A stretch of 64,000 nt of DNA, taken from Arthrobacter sp. S41. GTDB lineage: Bacteria; Actinomycetota; Actinomycetes; Actinomycetales; Micrococcaceae. Shown here piece after piece: positions 52,595 to 60,528 of the stretch. A model generated the notes under the pieces. That model did no database searches and was not told the origin of the DNA. It saw nothing but the letters and a program-made list of their open reading frames with translations. Where the stretch lies: positions 1,054,001 through 1,118,000 of the forward strand of contig NZ_SIHY01000001.1 in the NCBI RefSeq assembly GCF_004320535.1, written 5' to 3'. Position 1 is the stretch's first letter. Each line of letters begins with the position of its first letter. Position numbers and translations under genes: made by a program.

Positions 52595-54718
52595 TTAACT
52601 GCGATGAGATTCCAGAACAGCAATAACTGCTTCTCCGTAGCGATCCAACTTACTGCGGCCCACACCAGCAATTTTGGAAAGGCCCTGCAGCGAGTCCGGC
52701 TGGTGTTCGGCAATCGCCATGAGCGTGGCATCCGTGAAGATGACAAAGGCGGGTACCGAATTGGAATGTGCTACCTCTGAACGCCAACCACGCAAGCTAT
52801 CAAATAGCGCTTCGTCATAGGCCGCAGGGCAAGAAGCACAGCGTTTGAGCTTTCGTTCTTTGGCGCTGGTCAAGAAGGTACCGCAATTGGTGCACACCGC
52901 GGGCGTGACCTTTTGTTCGCGTCTTTTGTAAGTGCTTTGTTGCCTGCTGCTCGCCTGACGAACCGATTTGATGCCGTCTAGAAAACGTGAGGGATAACGG
53001 TGAGCTCGGCCGCCCGGCGTACGGGCCAACGACCACGAGAGGAACAGGTGGATGCGAGCACGGGTGATTCCCACGTAGAGCAGTCGGCGCTCTTCGTCGT
53101 AGCCGGCCTGGTCTTTCGCATAGGAAATCGGTACCAGACCTTCACTGAGACCAACAAGGAACACCGCGTCCCACTCCAAGCCTTTGGCGGCGTGGAACGA
53201 GGCTAGGGTGACGCCGTCCAAAGTCGGTGCATGCTGAATCGCGGCACGATCTTCCAACTCTTTGACCACGTCATGCAAAGTAGCTTCGGTCTCCTGCGCT
53301 GCTTTCAGGGCCACTACTTCATCGGCCAATCGAACTAGGGCCGATAGCGATTCCCACCGCTGGCGTACAGCCCCGGTTCCTCCGCTTGGTGCAGTAGCTA
53401 AGTAGCCATGAGATGAAAGGATGTCACGGACCATCTGAGGAACGGGGGTATCTGCAGCCACGCTCAGCGCAGCACGCAAGGCGAGCATGCCCTCTTTTAC
53501 TTCTCGCCTGGAGAAGAACCGTTCAGCTCCACGCATCACAAACGGAATGGAATGTGCACTCAGTGCCTGTTCAAAAGCCTGAGATTGCCCATTGGTCCGG
53601 TACAGAATGGCAATTTCAGAAATGTCTTGTCCATCGCTGAGCAGCTTTTTGATACGCTGAGCGACTTCTTCGGCTTCGTTTTCGTCGTCGCTACATTCAA
53701 AGAATTCAGGGGCAACTCCGTGATCACGCTGGGCGATCAGTTCCAACGGCTCAGGCCAAGTTACGTTCCGGTCTGGAACGTTGGATTCGACTCGGCGAGT
53801 GGATAGGACCTTGTTCGCGAGGTTGACCACCTCGGGAGTTGAGCGGTAATCCCGAACAAGTTTGACGACTTTTGCTTCAGGGAAACGAGTGCCGAAATTC
53901 AGTAGGAAGTCCGGGCGGGCGCCAGTGAATGAGTAGATCGTCTGCGACGCATCACCCACCACGCATAGTTCGTTTCGCTCGCCGAGCCACAGGTCAAGAA
54001 GTCGCTGTTGCAACGGCGAAACGTCCTGATACTCATCAACAACAAAGTGCCTATACTGCTGGCGTACGTTGGCTGCGACTTTCTCGTTGTCTTCAAGTAT
54101 GGCAATGGTCAGGAGCAAGACGTCTTCAAAGTCAATGACTCCGCGATCGTCTTTGAGTTCCTCGTAGGTCTGGAAAATTCGTGCCATACTCACCGGTTCT
54201 AGACCGTTGGGCATCTCGCGGGTGGAAGCAATCTTGGCATAGCTCTCAGGTGTATGCATAGAGACTTTTGCCCACTCAATTTCTGAGGCGAGGTCTCGCA
54301 CCATGGCCCTGTCGCTGGAAATGCGCAGTCTTCGCGCTGCCTCAGCAATCATGGGTGCTTTGTGCTCAACCAGGTTCGGCAAGGTTCCACCGATGGCCTG
54401 GGGCCAGAAGTACTGCAGCTGTCGCAAGGCGGCGGCGTGGAAAGTTCTCGTCTGTACCCCTGATGCACCGAGCTGACGCAATCGGGTGCGCATTTCGGCA
54501 GCGGCCCGCGTGGTGAATGTTAATGCCAGGACGCTCGTCGGGTTGTAGATCCCGGTGTGCACTCCATGGGCAATACGGTGGGTAATCGCACGGGTTTTAC
54601 CCGTTCCTGCGCCCGCCAGAATACACAAAGGACCGCTGAGGCTCTCAGCTGCTTGCCGTTGTTCAGCGTCCAGTCCAGCCAGCAAATCTTGTGCTGGTGG
54701 AACGTCGTATTCTGTCAC
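52595..54718 (-). CDS. uvrD2: ATP-dependent DNA helicase UvrD2
   Basis: 707-residue SF1 helicase with Walker A LAGAGTGKTRAI, motif II VVDEYQDVSPLQQR, VVGDASQTIYSFTGA, motif IV-VI elements (TLASFHAAKGLEWDAVFLVGL, LLYVGITRARIHLFLSWS). A four-cysteine zinc knuckle (CTNCG and CASC, about 598-618) and a C-terminal HRDC domain (about 640-707) identify UvrD2 rather than UvrD1/PcrA. It unwinds DNA 3'-5' in repair. The GTG at 54718 is chosen: it overlaps the nudC stop (GTGA) and has GGAGG 10 nt upstream. In mycobacteria whiB7 adjoins uvrD2; no such gene is here. Confidence 0.95.
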   Translation of the reverse strand: MTEYDVPPAQDLLAGLDAEQRQAAESLSGPLCILAGAGTGKTRAITHRIAHGVHTGIYNPTSVLALTFTTRAAAEMRTRLRQLGASGVQTRTFHAAALRQLQYFWPQAIGGTLPNLVEHKAPMIAEAARRLRISSDRAMVRDLASEIEWAKVSMHTPESYAKIASTREMPNGLEPVSMARIFQTYEELKDDRGVIDFEDVLLLTIAILEDNEKVAANVRQQYRHFVVDEYQDVSPLQQRLLDLWLGERNELCVVGDASQTIYSFTGARPDFLLNFGTRFPEAKVVKLVRDYRSTPEVVNLANKVLSTRRVESNVPDRNVTWPEPLELIAQRDHGVAPEFFECSDDENEAEEVAQRIKKLLSDGQDISEIAILYRTNGQSQAFEQALSAHSIPFVMRGAERFFSRREVKEGMLALRAALSVAADTPVPQMVRDILSSHGYLATAPSGGTGAVRQRWESLSALVRLADEVVALKAAQETEATLHDVVKELEDRAAIQHAPTLDGVTLASFHAAKGLEWDAVFLVGLSEGLVPISYAKDQAGYDEERRLLYVGITRARIHLFLSWSLARTPGGRAHRYPSRFLDGIKSVRQASSRQQSTYKRREQKVTPAVCTNCGTFLTSAKERKLKRCASCPAAYDEALFDSLRGWRSEVAHSNSVPAFVIFTDATLMAIAEHQPDSLQGLSKIAGVGRSKLDRYGEAVIAVLESHRS

Positions 54719-55644
54719 TTGCTCAGGGCCTCCGGAAGGGGTTCGCCGTACCAACTACGGATCAACGCGTGTGCAATTGAAACGCCACGAGGTATGTCAA
54801 TTGTTCCCGATTCCAAATCTTCGCGTAGTTCAGCTCGGGTGAACCAGCGCAAGTCCTTGATTTCGGCACCGTCAGGAACCAGTTCTTCGCTGAGTGCTTC
54901 GGCAGCGAATCCAAGCATCAAGGATCGAGGCAATGGCCAAGGCTGTGAACCTCGGTAGGCTACGTCGCCAACTAGTACTCCGGATTCTTCAAAGATTTCG
55001 CGGTGTACTGCAGATTCCAGTGACTCCCCTGCTTCAACAAAACCAGCGAGCACCGAATACATTTTGGATTTGAAGTTCGCGTTGGAGCCAAGAAGCAGAC
55101 GATCTTCACTATCAATCACCGAAGCGATGATTGCAGGATCAGTGCGGGGAAATAATTCATGGGCATGTTGAACACAGGTCTGACCCCAACCCGAGTTCGA
55201 AGACTGCACCTCGGAACCACACTTAGGGCAGTACCGTTCCGAACGCATCCAGTTGGTGATTGCCTGGGCTTCAACGAGTAACTCAGCTTGTAGCGTTGGA
55301 AGAATGGTGAAGGCTTCGCGCAGGGTGAACCACTTTTCGATGCCAAGGTCCGCGTGTTCTTGTGAATCAACGATGGCAAGCACATAGTCCGTTGATTGCG
55401 CAGTGCCCAGATAGACCAGACGCTCTGACTCGGTAGGTTCATAGCTAGGGCCGGCGAGGAAAAAGAGCTCTTCTCCCTCTGCTGCGGCGCCTCGCTCAGA
55501 GATCAGCATGACTTTGGTCGAGCCTGTTGCAAGCTTTTCCCGTAGAAGATCCGGATTCGGTTGTTCTGTCAATGGACGCTCAATGAGCGAACTTGCAAAA
55601 GGTAGTCCGGTTAAAGGAGTTCGATACTTGTCTGCCAAGGCCAT
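54715..55644 (-). CDS. nudC: NAD(+) diphosphatase NudC
   Basis: 309-residue Nudix hydrolase cleaving NAD(H), and in other bacteria removing NAD caps from RNA. The Nudix box is GFVEAGESLESAVHREIFEESGV (about 205-227) and the NudC-specific SQPWPLPRSLM follows it. The zinc region keeps CPKCG (about 148-152) and one later Cys (QTCVQHAHELFPRTD); the fourth ligand is not an obvious cysteine and may be His. The ATG is 6 nt after TAGATT, predicting a leaderless mRNA. It is coupled to uvrD2 by a 4-nt overlap. Confidence 0.93.
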   Translation of the reverse strand: MALADKYRTPLTGLPFASSLIERPLTEQPNPDLLREKLATGSTKVMLISERGAAAEGEELFFLAGPSYEPTESERLVYLGTAQSTDYVLAIVDSQEHADLGIEKWFTLREAFTILPTLQAELLVEAQAITNWMRSERYCPKCGSEVQSSNSGWGQTCVQHAHELFPRTDPAIIASVIDSEDRLLLGSNANFKSKMYSVLAGFVEAGESLESAVHREIFEESGVLVGDVAYRGSQPWPLPRSLMLGFAAEALSEELVPDGAEIKDLRWFTRAELREDLESGTIDIPRGVSIAHALIRSWYGEPLPEALSK

Positions 55645-55650
55645 ACTTCT

Positions 55651-55656
55651 AATCTA
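55651..55656 (-). promoter_or_regulatory. -10 box for leaderless nudC-uvrD2 operon
   Basis: TAGATT is 6 nt before the nudC ATG at 55644, with no ribosome site. Confidence 0.5.
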
Positions 55657-55810
55657 GTCCACTTGCCTTGCACCTGACCTACTTCAAACCGGGTGTGGAT
55701 AGCCACGATGGAGAAGAATCACCCTCGACTCTGAACGTTCGCGGTGAATCCCACCATATTCTGTGCGTCATTCAAGCGCTAAGGTCACGATCTCGCATAC
55801 GGTGGAACAT

Positions 55811-57178
55811 GTGAAACGCTCTGCCATGGAACTCGCCGCAATTGCAACAGCCGCCGTACCCGGATTAGCTCCGGTTGGTTTCGCGGCGCTGTCAGACGAC
55901 GCAGAAGATTTTGATTCAGCGCTGATTGTCGATGCGGCAAAGCACCGCTGGCGCGTCCGCTCCCCAAAACACGATGAAGCAAGCATGCGCTTGGAAGCGG
56001 AACTTTCCGCTTTACGGGCCTTCTCTGCCAAAGTTCGTACGTCGTTGCCATTTGCGCTTCCCTCGGTGGCCGGTACCGTCCGTCAGGGCACGCTGCGCAC
56101 CTTCGTCTACAAAGACATGCCCGGACGTGTGCCAACACTTGATGAGCTGGTCGATAAGGGCAGCAACCTAGCCAAGGCCCTGGGCCAGTGCATGGCAGCA
56201 ATACATCAGATTCCAGACGAAGCTGTTGAAGTTGCTGGCCTACCCACCTACACCGCTGATGAGATTCGACAGCGCAAGCTCAACGAATTAGACACCGCAG
56301 CTGCTACCGGCAAGGTTCCGAGCGGTCTATTGCGTCGTTGGGAACACGCGATGGAAGACGTTGCGCTTTGGCGCTTCAATTCTGCCGTTGTGCACGGTGC
56401 ATTTGACGAGGAACAACTACAGATTTCGCATTCCAGCATCACCGCCGTCAAGGGGTGGACTGATTTGCATGTTGGTGACCCTGCCGATGATTTTGCATGG
56501 TTGTCTGCCATCGAAGACCAGAGCTTTACTGACCGAGTATTTTCCTCATACATGGAAGCTCGCGGCAAGGCTGCAGATCCACACATCATGCGTCGTGCTG
56601 CTTTAGCCGCCGAATTTGCGTTGGCTCAGTGGCTAGTGAAGTCGTTGGATTCCAAGGATCCTGAGCGCATTGCTGAAGCAGACGAAATGCTTCGCGAATT
56701 GGATCACAACATCGCCGAGTTCGGTGGCCAGCCACTTTCGGTAGTTGAAGCTCCACGTCCCCTTGCTGCGGAGCCTGCGGCTGAAGTTGCGAAGCCAGCT
56801 CTGCAGGTCCAGGATTCTTCGACTGAAGAAGAATCGGTTCCTGCTCCGGTGGCCATCAACGACACGACAACTCCACGAATTAATACTTCTAAGGTCTCAG
56901 CGCTCTCGGATTCAGAAGATCAGGCCACTACTTCACAGCCGACGGGTCTCGCGAAGCCGGCAGCTGAAGGTACTGGTGCTGGGGTAGCAGCTTCGAAACC
57001 AGCTGTTGAGTCGTCGGCAAAGGACACTGATAAGAGTGAATCCGAGTCAGTCTCCAAAGAAAGCAAGCCGGAGGAAGATCAAGAGTCTAAAGACTCTGGT
57101 GTAGCTCCACGCGTCTCCAAGCTTGAGCCAGTCGAAGAAGAAGAAGAACCAGAACTGCCAGACGACGCCAAGAAGTAG
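55811..57178 (+). CDS. Aminoglycoside-phosphotransferase-fold protein, likely inactive
   Basis: 455 residues from GTG 55811 (GGTGG 5 nt upstream; ATG 55826 and GTG 55763 are alternatives). Residues 1-300 follow the APH/choline kinase fold: RWRVRSPKHDEASMRLEAELSAL, LGQCMAAIHQIP, VVHGAFDEEQLQI and GWTDLHVGDPADDFAWL. The catalytic loop HGD is HGA (195-197) and the DFG-equivalent is a shifted Asp-rich stretch, so transfer of phosphate is doubtful. A disordered acidic Ser/Glu/Pro tail of about 140 residues follows, ending in a Glu/Asp run. Encoded opposite to its neighbours nudC and adnB. A resistance role is not supported. Confidence 0.75.
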   Translation: MKRSAMELAAIATAAVPGLAPVGFAALSDDAEDFDSALIVDAAKHRWRVRSPKHDEASMRLEAELSALRAFSAKVRTSLPFALPSVAGTVRQGTLRTFVYKDMPGRVPTLDELVDKGSNLAKALGQCMAAIHQIPDEAVEVAGLPTYTADEIRQRKLNELDTAAATGKVPSGLLRRWEHAMEDVALWRFNSAVVHGAFDEEQLQISHSSITAVKGWTDLHVGDPADDFAWLSAIEDQSFTDRVFSSYMEARGKAADPHIMRRAALAAEFALAQWLVKSLDSKDPERIAEADEMLRELDHNIAEFGGQPLSVVEAPRPLAAEPAAEVAKPALQVQDSSTEEESVPAPVAINDTTTPRINTSKVSALSDSEDQATTSQPTGLAKPAAEGTGAGVAASKPAVESSAKDTDKSESESVSKESKPEEDQESKDSGVAPRVSKLEPVEEEEEPELPDDAKK

Positions 57179-57202
57179 TCTTTCAAAGACACTTCTGGCG
57201 TC
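57164..57202. terminator. Terminator between phosphotransferase-like gene and adnB
   Basis: Long imperfect hairpin: 57164-57176 pairs with 57191-57202 around one bulge, and the interior GTCTTT/AAAGAC extends the stem. The left arm lies inside the last codons of the plus-strand gene; the hairpin ends 9 nt before the adnB stop and can serve both strands. Confidence 0.65.
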
Positions 57203-57210
57203 GCCAGGCT

Positions 57211-60200
57211 CTAGCGGTCGAGCTGCTCGAATGCGTTGGTGATCATCGCTTCGAGTTCAGCTTCGTCCGAGAGGTGTTCTGCACGAATGGTCATCCCGGC
57301 GGCTACGTAGTAGAACGCAGCCTTGATATCTTCTAATGCGATGCCGTGAAGACGGGACCAGCCGAGTCGGTACACCGCCAGCTGAACTAGTTTGCTCTTC
57401 AGGTCCTTCCCATGCGGAACTCGCCCAGTTTTCCAATCGAGTAGCAACCACGTGCCGTCTTCCATCTGGAACACCGCGTCGATCCTGCCTCGAACGGCCA
57501 CCGGACCGACACGGGTTTCCAAGGGTACTTCCACATAGGCCGGTTGAAGTTGCGACCATTCGCTGGCCAGGAATGCCTCTTTCATGGACTCCAAGTCCAG
57601 AGCCTGGTCAAGATAGTCATCCGCGGGCTCGACAATCTCGCCGAGATCCAACATAGAAGTCTTTTCGTAGAACTCCTCAATCCACGCGTGGAAGGCAGTT
57701 CCTCGGCGCGCTGCAAGTCCCGGACGCCGCGGTACCGGGCGCCTGAGATTTTCCAAAACCGAAACCGGGTCTTCAGCCAACTCAACAAATAGCGAGGCCC
57801 GGACGTGCTCGGGTGCTTCAACTCGCCGTTCGCGATTGGACAGGAATTCACGCTGGGCAAGCAGCCTGCGCGCTTCATCCGCCCATTGTTGCCCCTCTTC
57901 GGTCAGCAACTGGGACTGCTCGCTTTCCTTGAGCACGTCTTGAGCAATTTCCTGCATGACTTCGCGGCGCGAGTAAGGGAATTCGGTGCGGTTCATACCG
58001 CCGGTAATCTGTGGTCCTTCCAACGGATCGTAAGGCCATAAGGCTTCCAAGGGTGTCAGTCTGCTGGGATTTTGTTCCGGAGCGTCTTCGTCCTTAACCC
58101 AGACACCAATTTCTGCCTTGGGATCGTTACCTTCGGCCAACGGGACTAAAGCCGAAAAGAACTGCGACGGTTCGGTCGGCTTGCTTCGTGTGGCAGTCCA
58201 AATGCTGCTACTGCAGATGAGCAATGATTTAGCACGCGTTACCGCTACGTAGGCCAAGCGCCGCTCTTCAGCTACGTGGTGGTCCTCAACTTTGTCTTTA
58301 AAAATGGACTCTGCTTCCAGCAATTCCTTCAGTGCTGGTTGGTCCGTATCCCATTGAGGCAGATCCTTGGCGTCACCGCGCAGCTCCCACGGTAGAGCCT
58401 TGTCACCGCTAGTCCAGCGATCTGATTTGGCTCCTGGGAAGACACCGTCATTCAGGGACATGACGGCCACGATGTCCCATTCCAGGCCCTTCGAAGCATG
58501 CACGGTGAGCAACTGGACGGCGAGCGGGTCAGCGTCTTCACTCGGAAGCGGCAGTCCCTTTTCTTTCTCAGCGGCTTGTTCTAGCCACAACAGGAATCCT
58601 GCCAGCTCCACGCGGGGTGCATTCCGAGAATAATCACGGACTACGTCAGCAAATGCGTCCAGGTTTGCCCGCGCTGAAGCTAGATCAACCCACGGACGTA
58701 CGGCCACCTCAATATCTAGATTCATGGCCCGTTCGGCCTCACGGATGAGGGTTTCCAAGTCATCGTTGGCTATCAATCTCAAGGCAGCTAGTTCTTCTTT
58801 TAGCGAGGTAAGCCGTAATCGACCTTCGGCGCTCAAGCTACGACCATCGGCGCTCTGCCATCCCTCGGCAGGAAGGAAGTCCAACGCTTCAATGAGGCTA
58901 GCTGCGTCATTAAGTTCAGCACGCGCTGACTCTTCGACGATCTCCTGTGCTCCAGTTGCTTCGTCAGAGACTTCCGCTGGCCTAAGTCCCTTGGCTCTGC
59001 GTCGTTCTAATTGACGTGACCAGTCAGCAAAGGCTGCCAGATCAGCAGTTCCAATACGCCATCTAGCCCCTGAAAGTAGCCTCATGAGCTTGTCCGAACG
59101 TAACGGGTCTACCAGTACGTGCAAGCATGCAACCAGATCCGTAACCTCGGGGGTGCTCAATAGTCCAGATAGGCCCACCAGCTGATAGGCGATACCCCGC
59201 TCAGCGAGGACCTCACCCATAATGCTCAACTGACTTCGATTACGCGAAAGTACTGCGCTCGTTTTGGGCTCATCTACGGCTTTTCTTGATTCCGAGATGA
59301 TCTGATCAGCAATGGCTTCAGCTTCTTGGCGAACTGTCGCGCAACGATTGAGAATGACTCGACCAGGCTGCGCAAAGGCAGAGGGTTCCAATGGCTTAAC
59401 GGTGACCGGGCCGGTGTGTGGCGATCCACCGGCAGTGATTTGGTTAGCAGCAGAAAGCACGTTGACGGTATTGCGCCAAGCAATCGTCAGATGCTTCACG
59501 TGGGCAATTTGGTGCTCTTCACCGCGAACAATGGGGAATGTTTCTGGGAATCTAAAAAGCTGACCGGCGCTAGCTCCACGGAAACCATAAATTGATTGGT
59601 TAGGGTCCCCCACCGCAGTGACCGGATGTCCCTTGCCATAAAGCTGCGAGAACAGCACCATTTGGGCATGGGAAGTATCTTGGAATTCGTCGAGCAGGAC
59701 AACCTTGTGGCTAGCCCTTTCGGCGAGCGCAGCGGCAGGGACCTCCTGGGCAATCCGTGCTGCGTGAGCGACTAGATCCCCGTAGTCCATCACCCCGAGC
59801 TTTTTCTTTTCGCGCGTGTATTCCTCGGCAAGCTCTGCAATAGTGGCGCGGGAGGCAAGCTTGTCGATGAGTTTGAGTGCTACCTGAGTCGGCGCCTTGT
59901 CCTTTTCGGCGTCCATCGGCAGAGCGCGCAATCTTAGAACCAGATCATCAATCCATTGATGAGCTTCAGGTGCGGTGACCAAGTGCTCCGAAGCTTCGGA
60001 GCTGAAGGAAACAATGGCGTCGATCAGAGTGCTCGTGGCGCTATTGAGGTGGTGGTAGTCCCCCGTGTACTTTTCAAGGACTGTATGCCCCAGCTGCCAG
60101 GACTGTGCTGCGCCAAGTAGTGCGCTGTCTTCTTCTAGTCCAAGACGCAATCCGTGATCCTGTACCAGGGTGTTGGCATAGGAGTGATAGGTGGAAACGG

Positions 60201-60528
60201 CTGGGTCAAGGAAGTCTCGAGTTTCTTCTTCGCTGAGCAGTCCAGTAGCTACCAACTGCGCAATTTTTGCGCGGATACGAACGGAGAGTTCCCCGGCAGC
60301 CTTGCGGGTGAACGTGACGCCGAGAATTTGCTCGGGACGCACCAACTGGTTGGCGACCAACCAGACAACTTTGTCCGCCATGGTTTTGGTCTTGCCTGAG
60401 CCTGCGCCGGCGATGACCAGCATGGGCTCCAACGGGGCAGCAATAATTTCAGCCTGCTGCCCAGTGGGTGGGAACTTCTCGCCTAAGGCTAGGGACAATT
60501 CTTCGGGGGTGTATTTGATGTTGCTCAT
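57211..60528 (-). CDS. adnB: AdnB-like helicase-nuclease
   Basis: 1105-residue SF1A helicase with C-terminal RecB-type nuclease, one half of the actinobacterial AdnAB motor that resects double-strand breaks. Helicase motifs: Walker A VIAGAGSGKTKTM (about 37-49), motif II VLLDEFQDTSHAQ, VGDPNQSIYGFRGAS, LLTVHASKGLEWDIVAVM and LAYVAVTRAKSLL. The PD-(D/E)XK nuclease near the end has RGIDAVF-type RGRIDAVF, LLLDWKTG and QLAVYRLGW, so both activities look intact. Length matches the AdnB subunit of mycobacteria (about 1100). The ATG overlaps the adnA stop by 4 nt. Subunit naming follows the published mycobacterial order as I recall it. Confidence 0.9.
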   Translation of the reverse strand: MSNIKYTPEELSLALGEKFPPTGQQAEIIAAPLEPMLVIAGAGSGKTKTMADKVVWLVANQLVRPEQILGVTFTRKAAGELSVRIRAKIAQLVATGLLSEEETRDFLDPAVSTYHSYANTLVQDHGLRLGLEEDSALLGAAQSWQLGHTVLEKYTGDYHHLNSATSTLIDAIVSFSSEASEHLVTAPEAHQWIDDLVLRLRALPMDAEKDKAPTQVALKLIDKLASRATIAELAEEYTREKKKLGVMDYGDLVAHAARIAQEVPAAALAERASHKVVLLDEFQDTSHAQMVLFSQLYGKGHPVTAVGDPNQSIYGFRGASAGQLFRFPETFPIVRGEEHQIAHVKHLTIAWRNTVNVLSAANQITAGGSPHTGPVTVKPLEPSAFAQPGRVILNRCATVRQEAEAIADQIISESRKAVDEPKTSAVLSRNRSQLSIMGEVLAERGIAYQLVGLSGLLSTPEVTDLVACLHVLVDPLRSDKLMRLLSGARWRIGTADLAAFADWSRQLERRRAKGLRPAEVSDEATGAQEIVEESARAELNDAASLIEALDFLPAEGWQSADGRSLSAEGRLRLTSLKEELAALRLIANDDLETLIREAERAMNLDIEVAVRPWVDLASARANLDAFADVVRDYSRNAPRVELAGFLLWLEQAAEKEKGLPLPSEDADPLAVQLLTVHASKGLEWDIVAVMSLNDGVFPGAKSDRWTSGDKALPWELRGDAKDLPQWDTDQPALKELLEAESIFKDKVEDHHVAEERRLAYVAVTRAKSLLICSSSIWTATRSKPTEPSQFFSALVPLAEGNDPKAEIGVWVKDEDAPEQNPSRLTPLEALWPYDPLEGPQITGGMNRTEFPYSRREVMQEIAQDVLKESEQSQLLTEEGQQWADEARRLLAQREFLSNRERRVEAPEHVRASLFVELAEDPVSVLENLRRPVPRRPGLAARRGTAFHAWIEEFYEKTSMLDLGEIVEPADDYLDQALDLESMKEAFLASEWSQLQPAYVEVPLETRVGPVAVRGRIDAVFQMEDGTWLLLDWKTGRVPHGKDLKSKLVQLAVYRLGWSRLHGIALEDIKAAFYYVAAGMTIRAEHLSDEAELEAMITNAFEQLDR

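Noticed and set aside
55763-57178. Possible antibiotic-resistance phosphotransferase
   Set aside because: The catalytic Asp is replaced and the long acidic tail is unlike resistance enzymes, so a resistance label would mislead.
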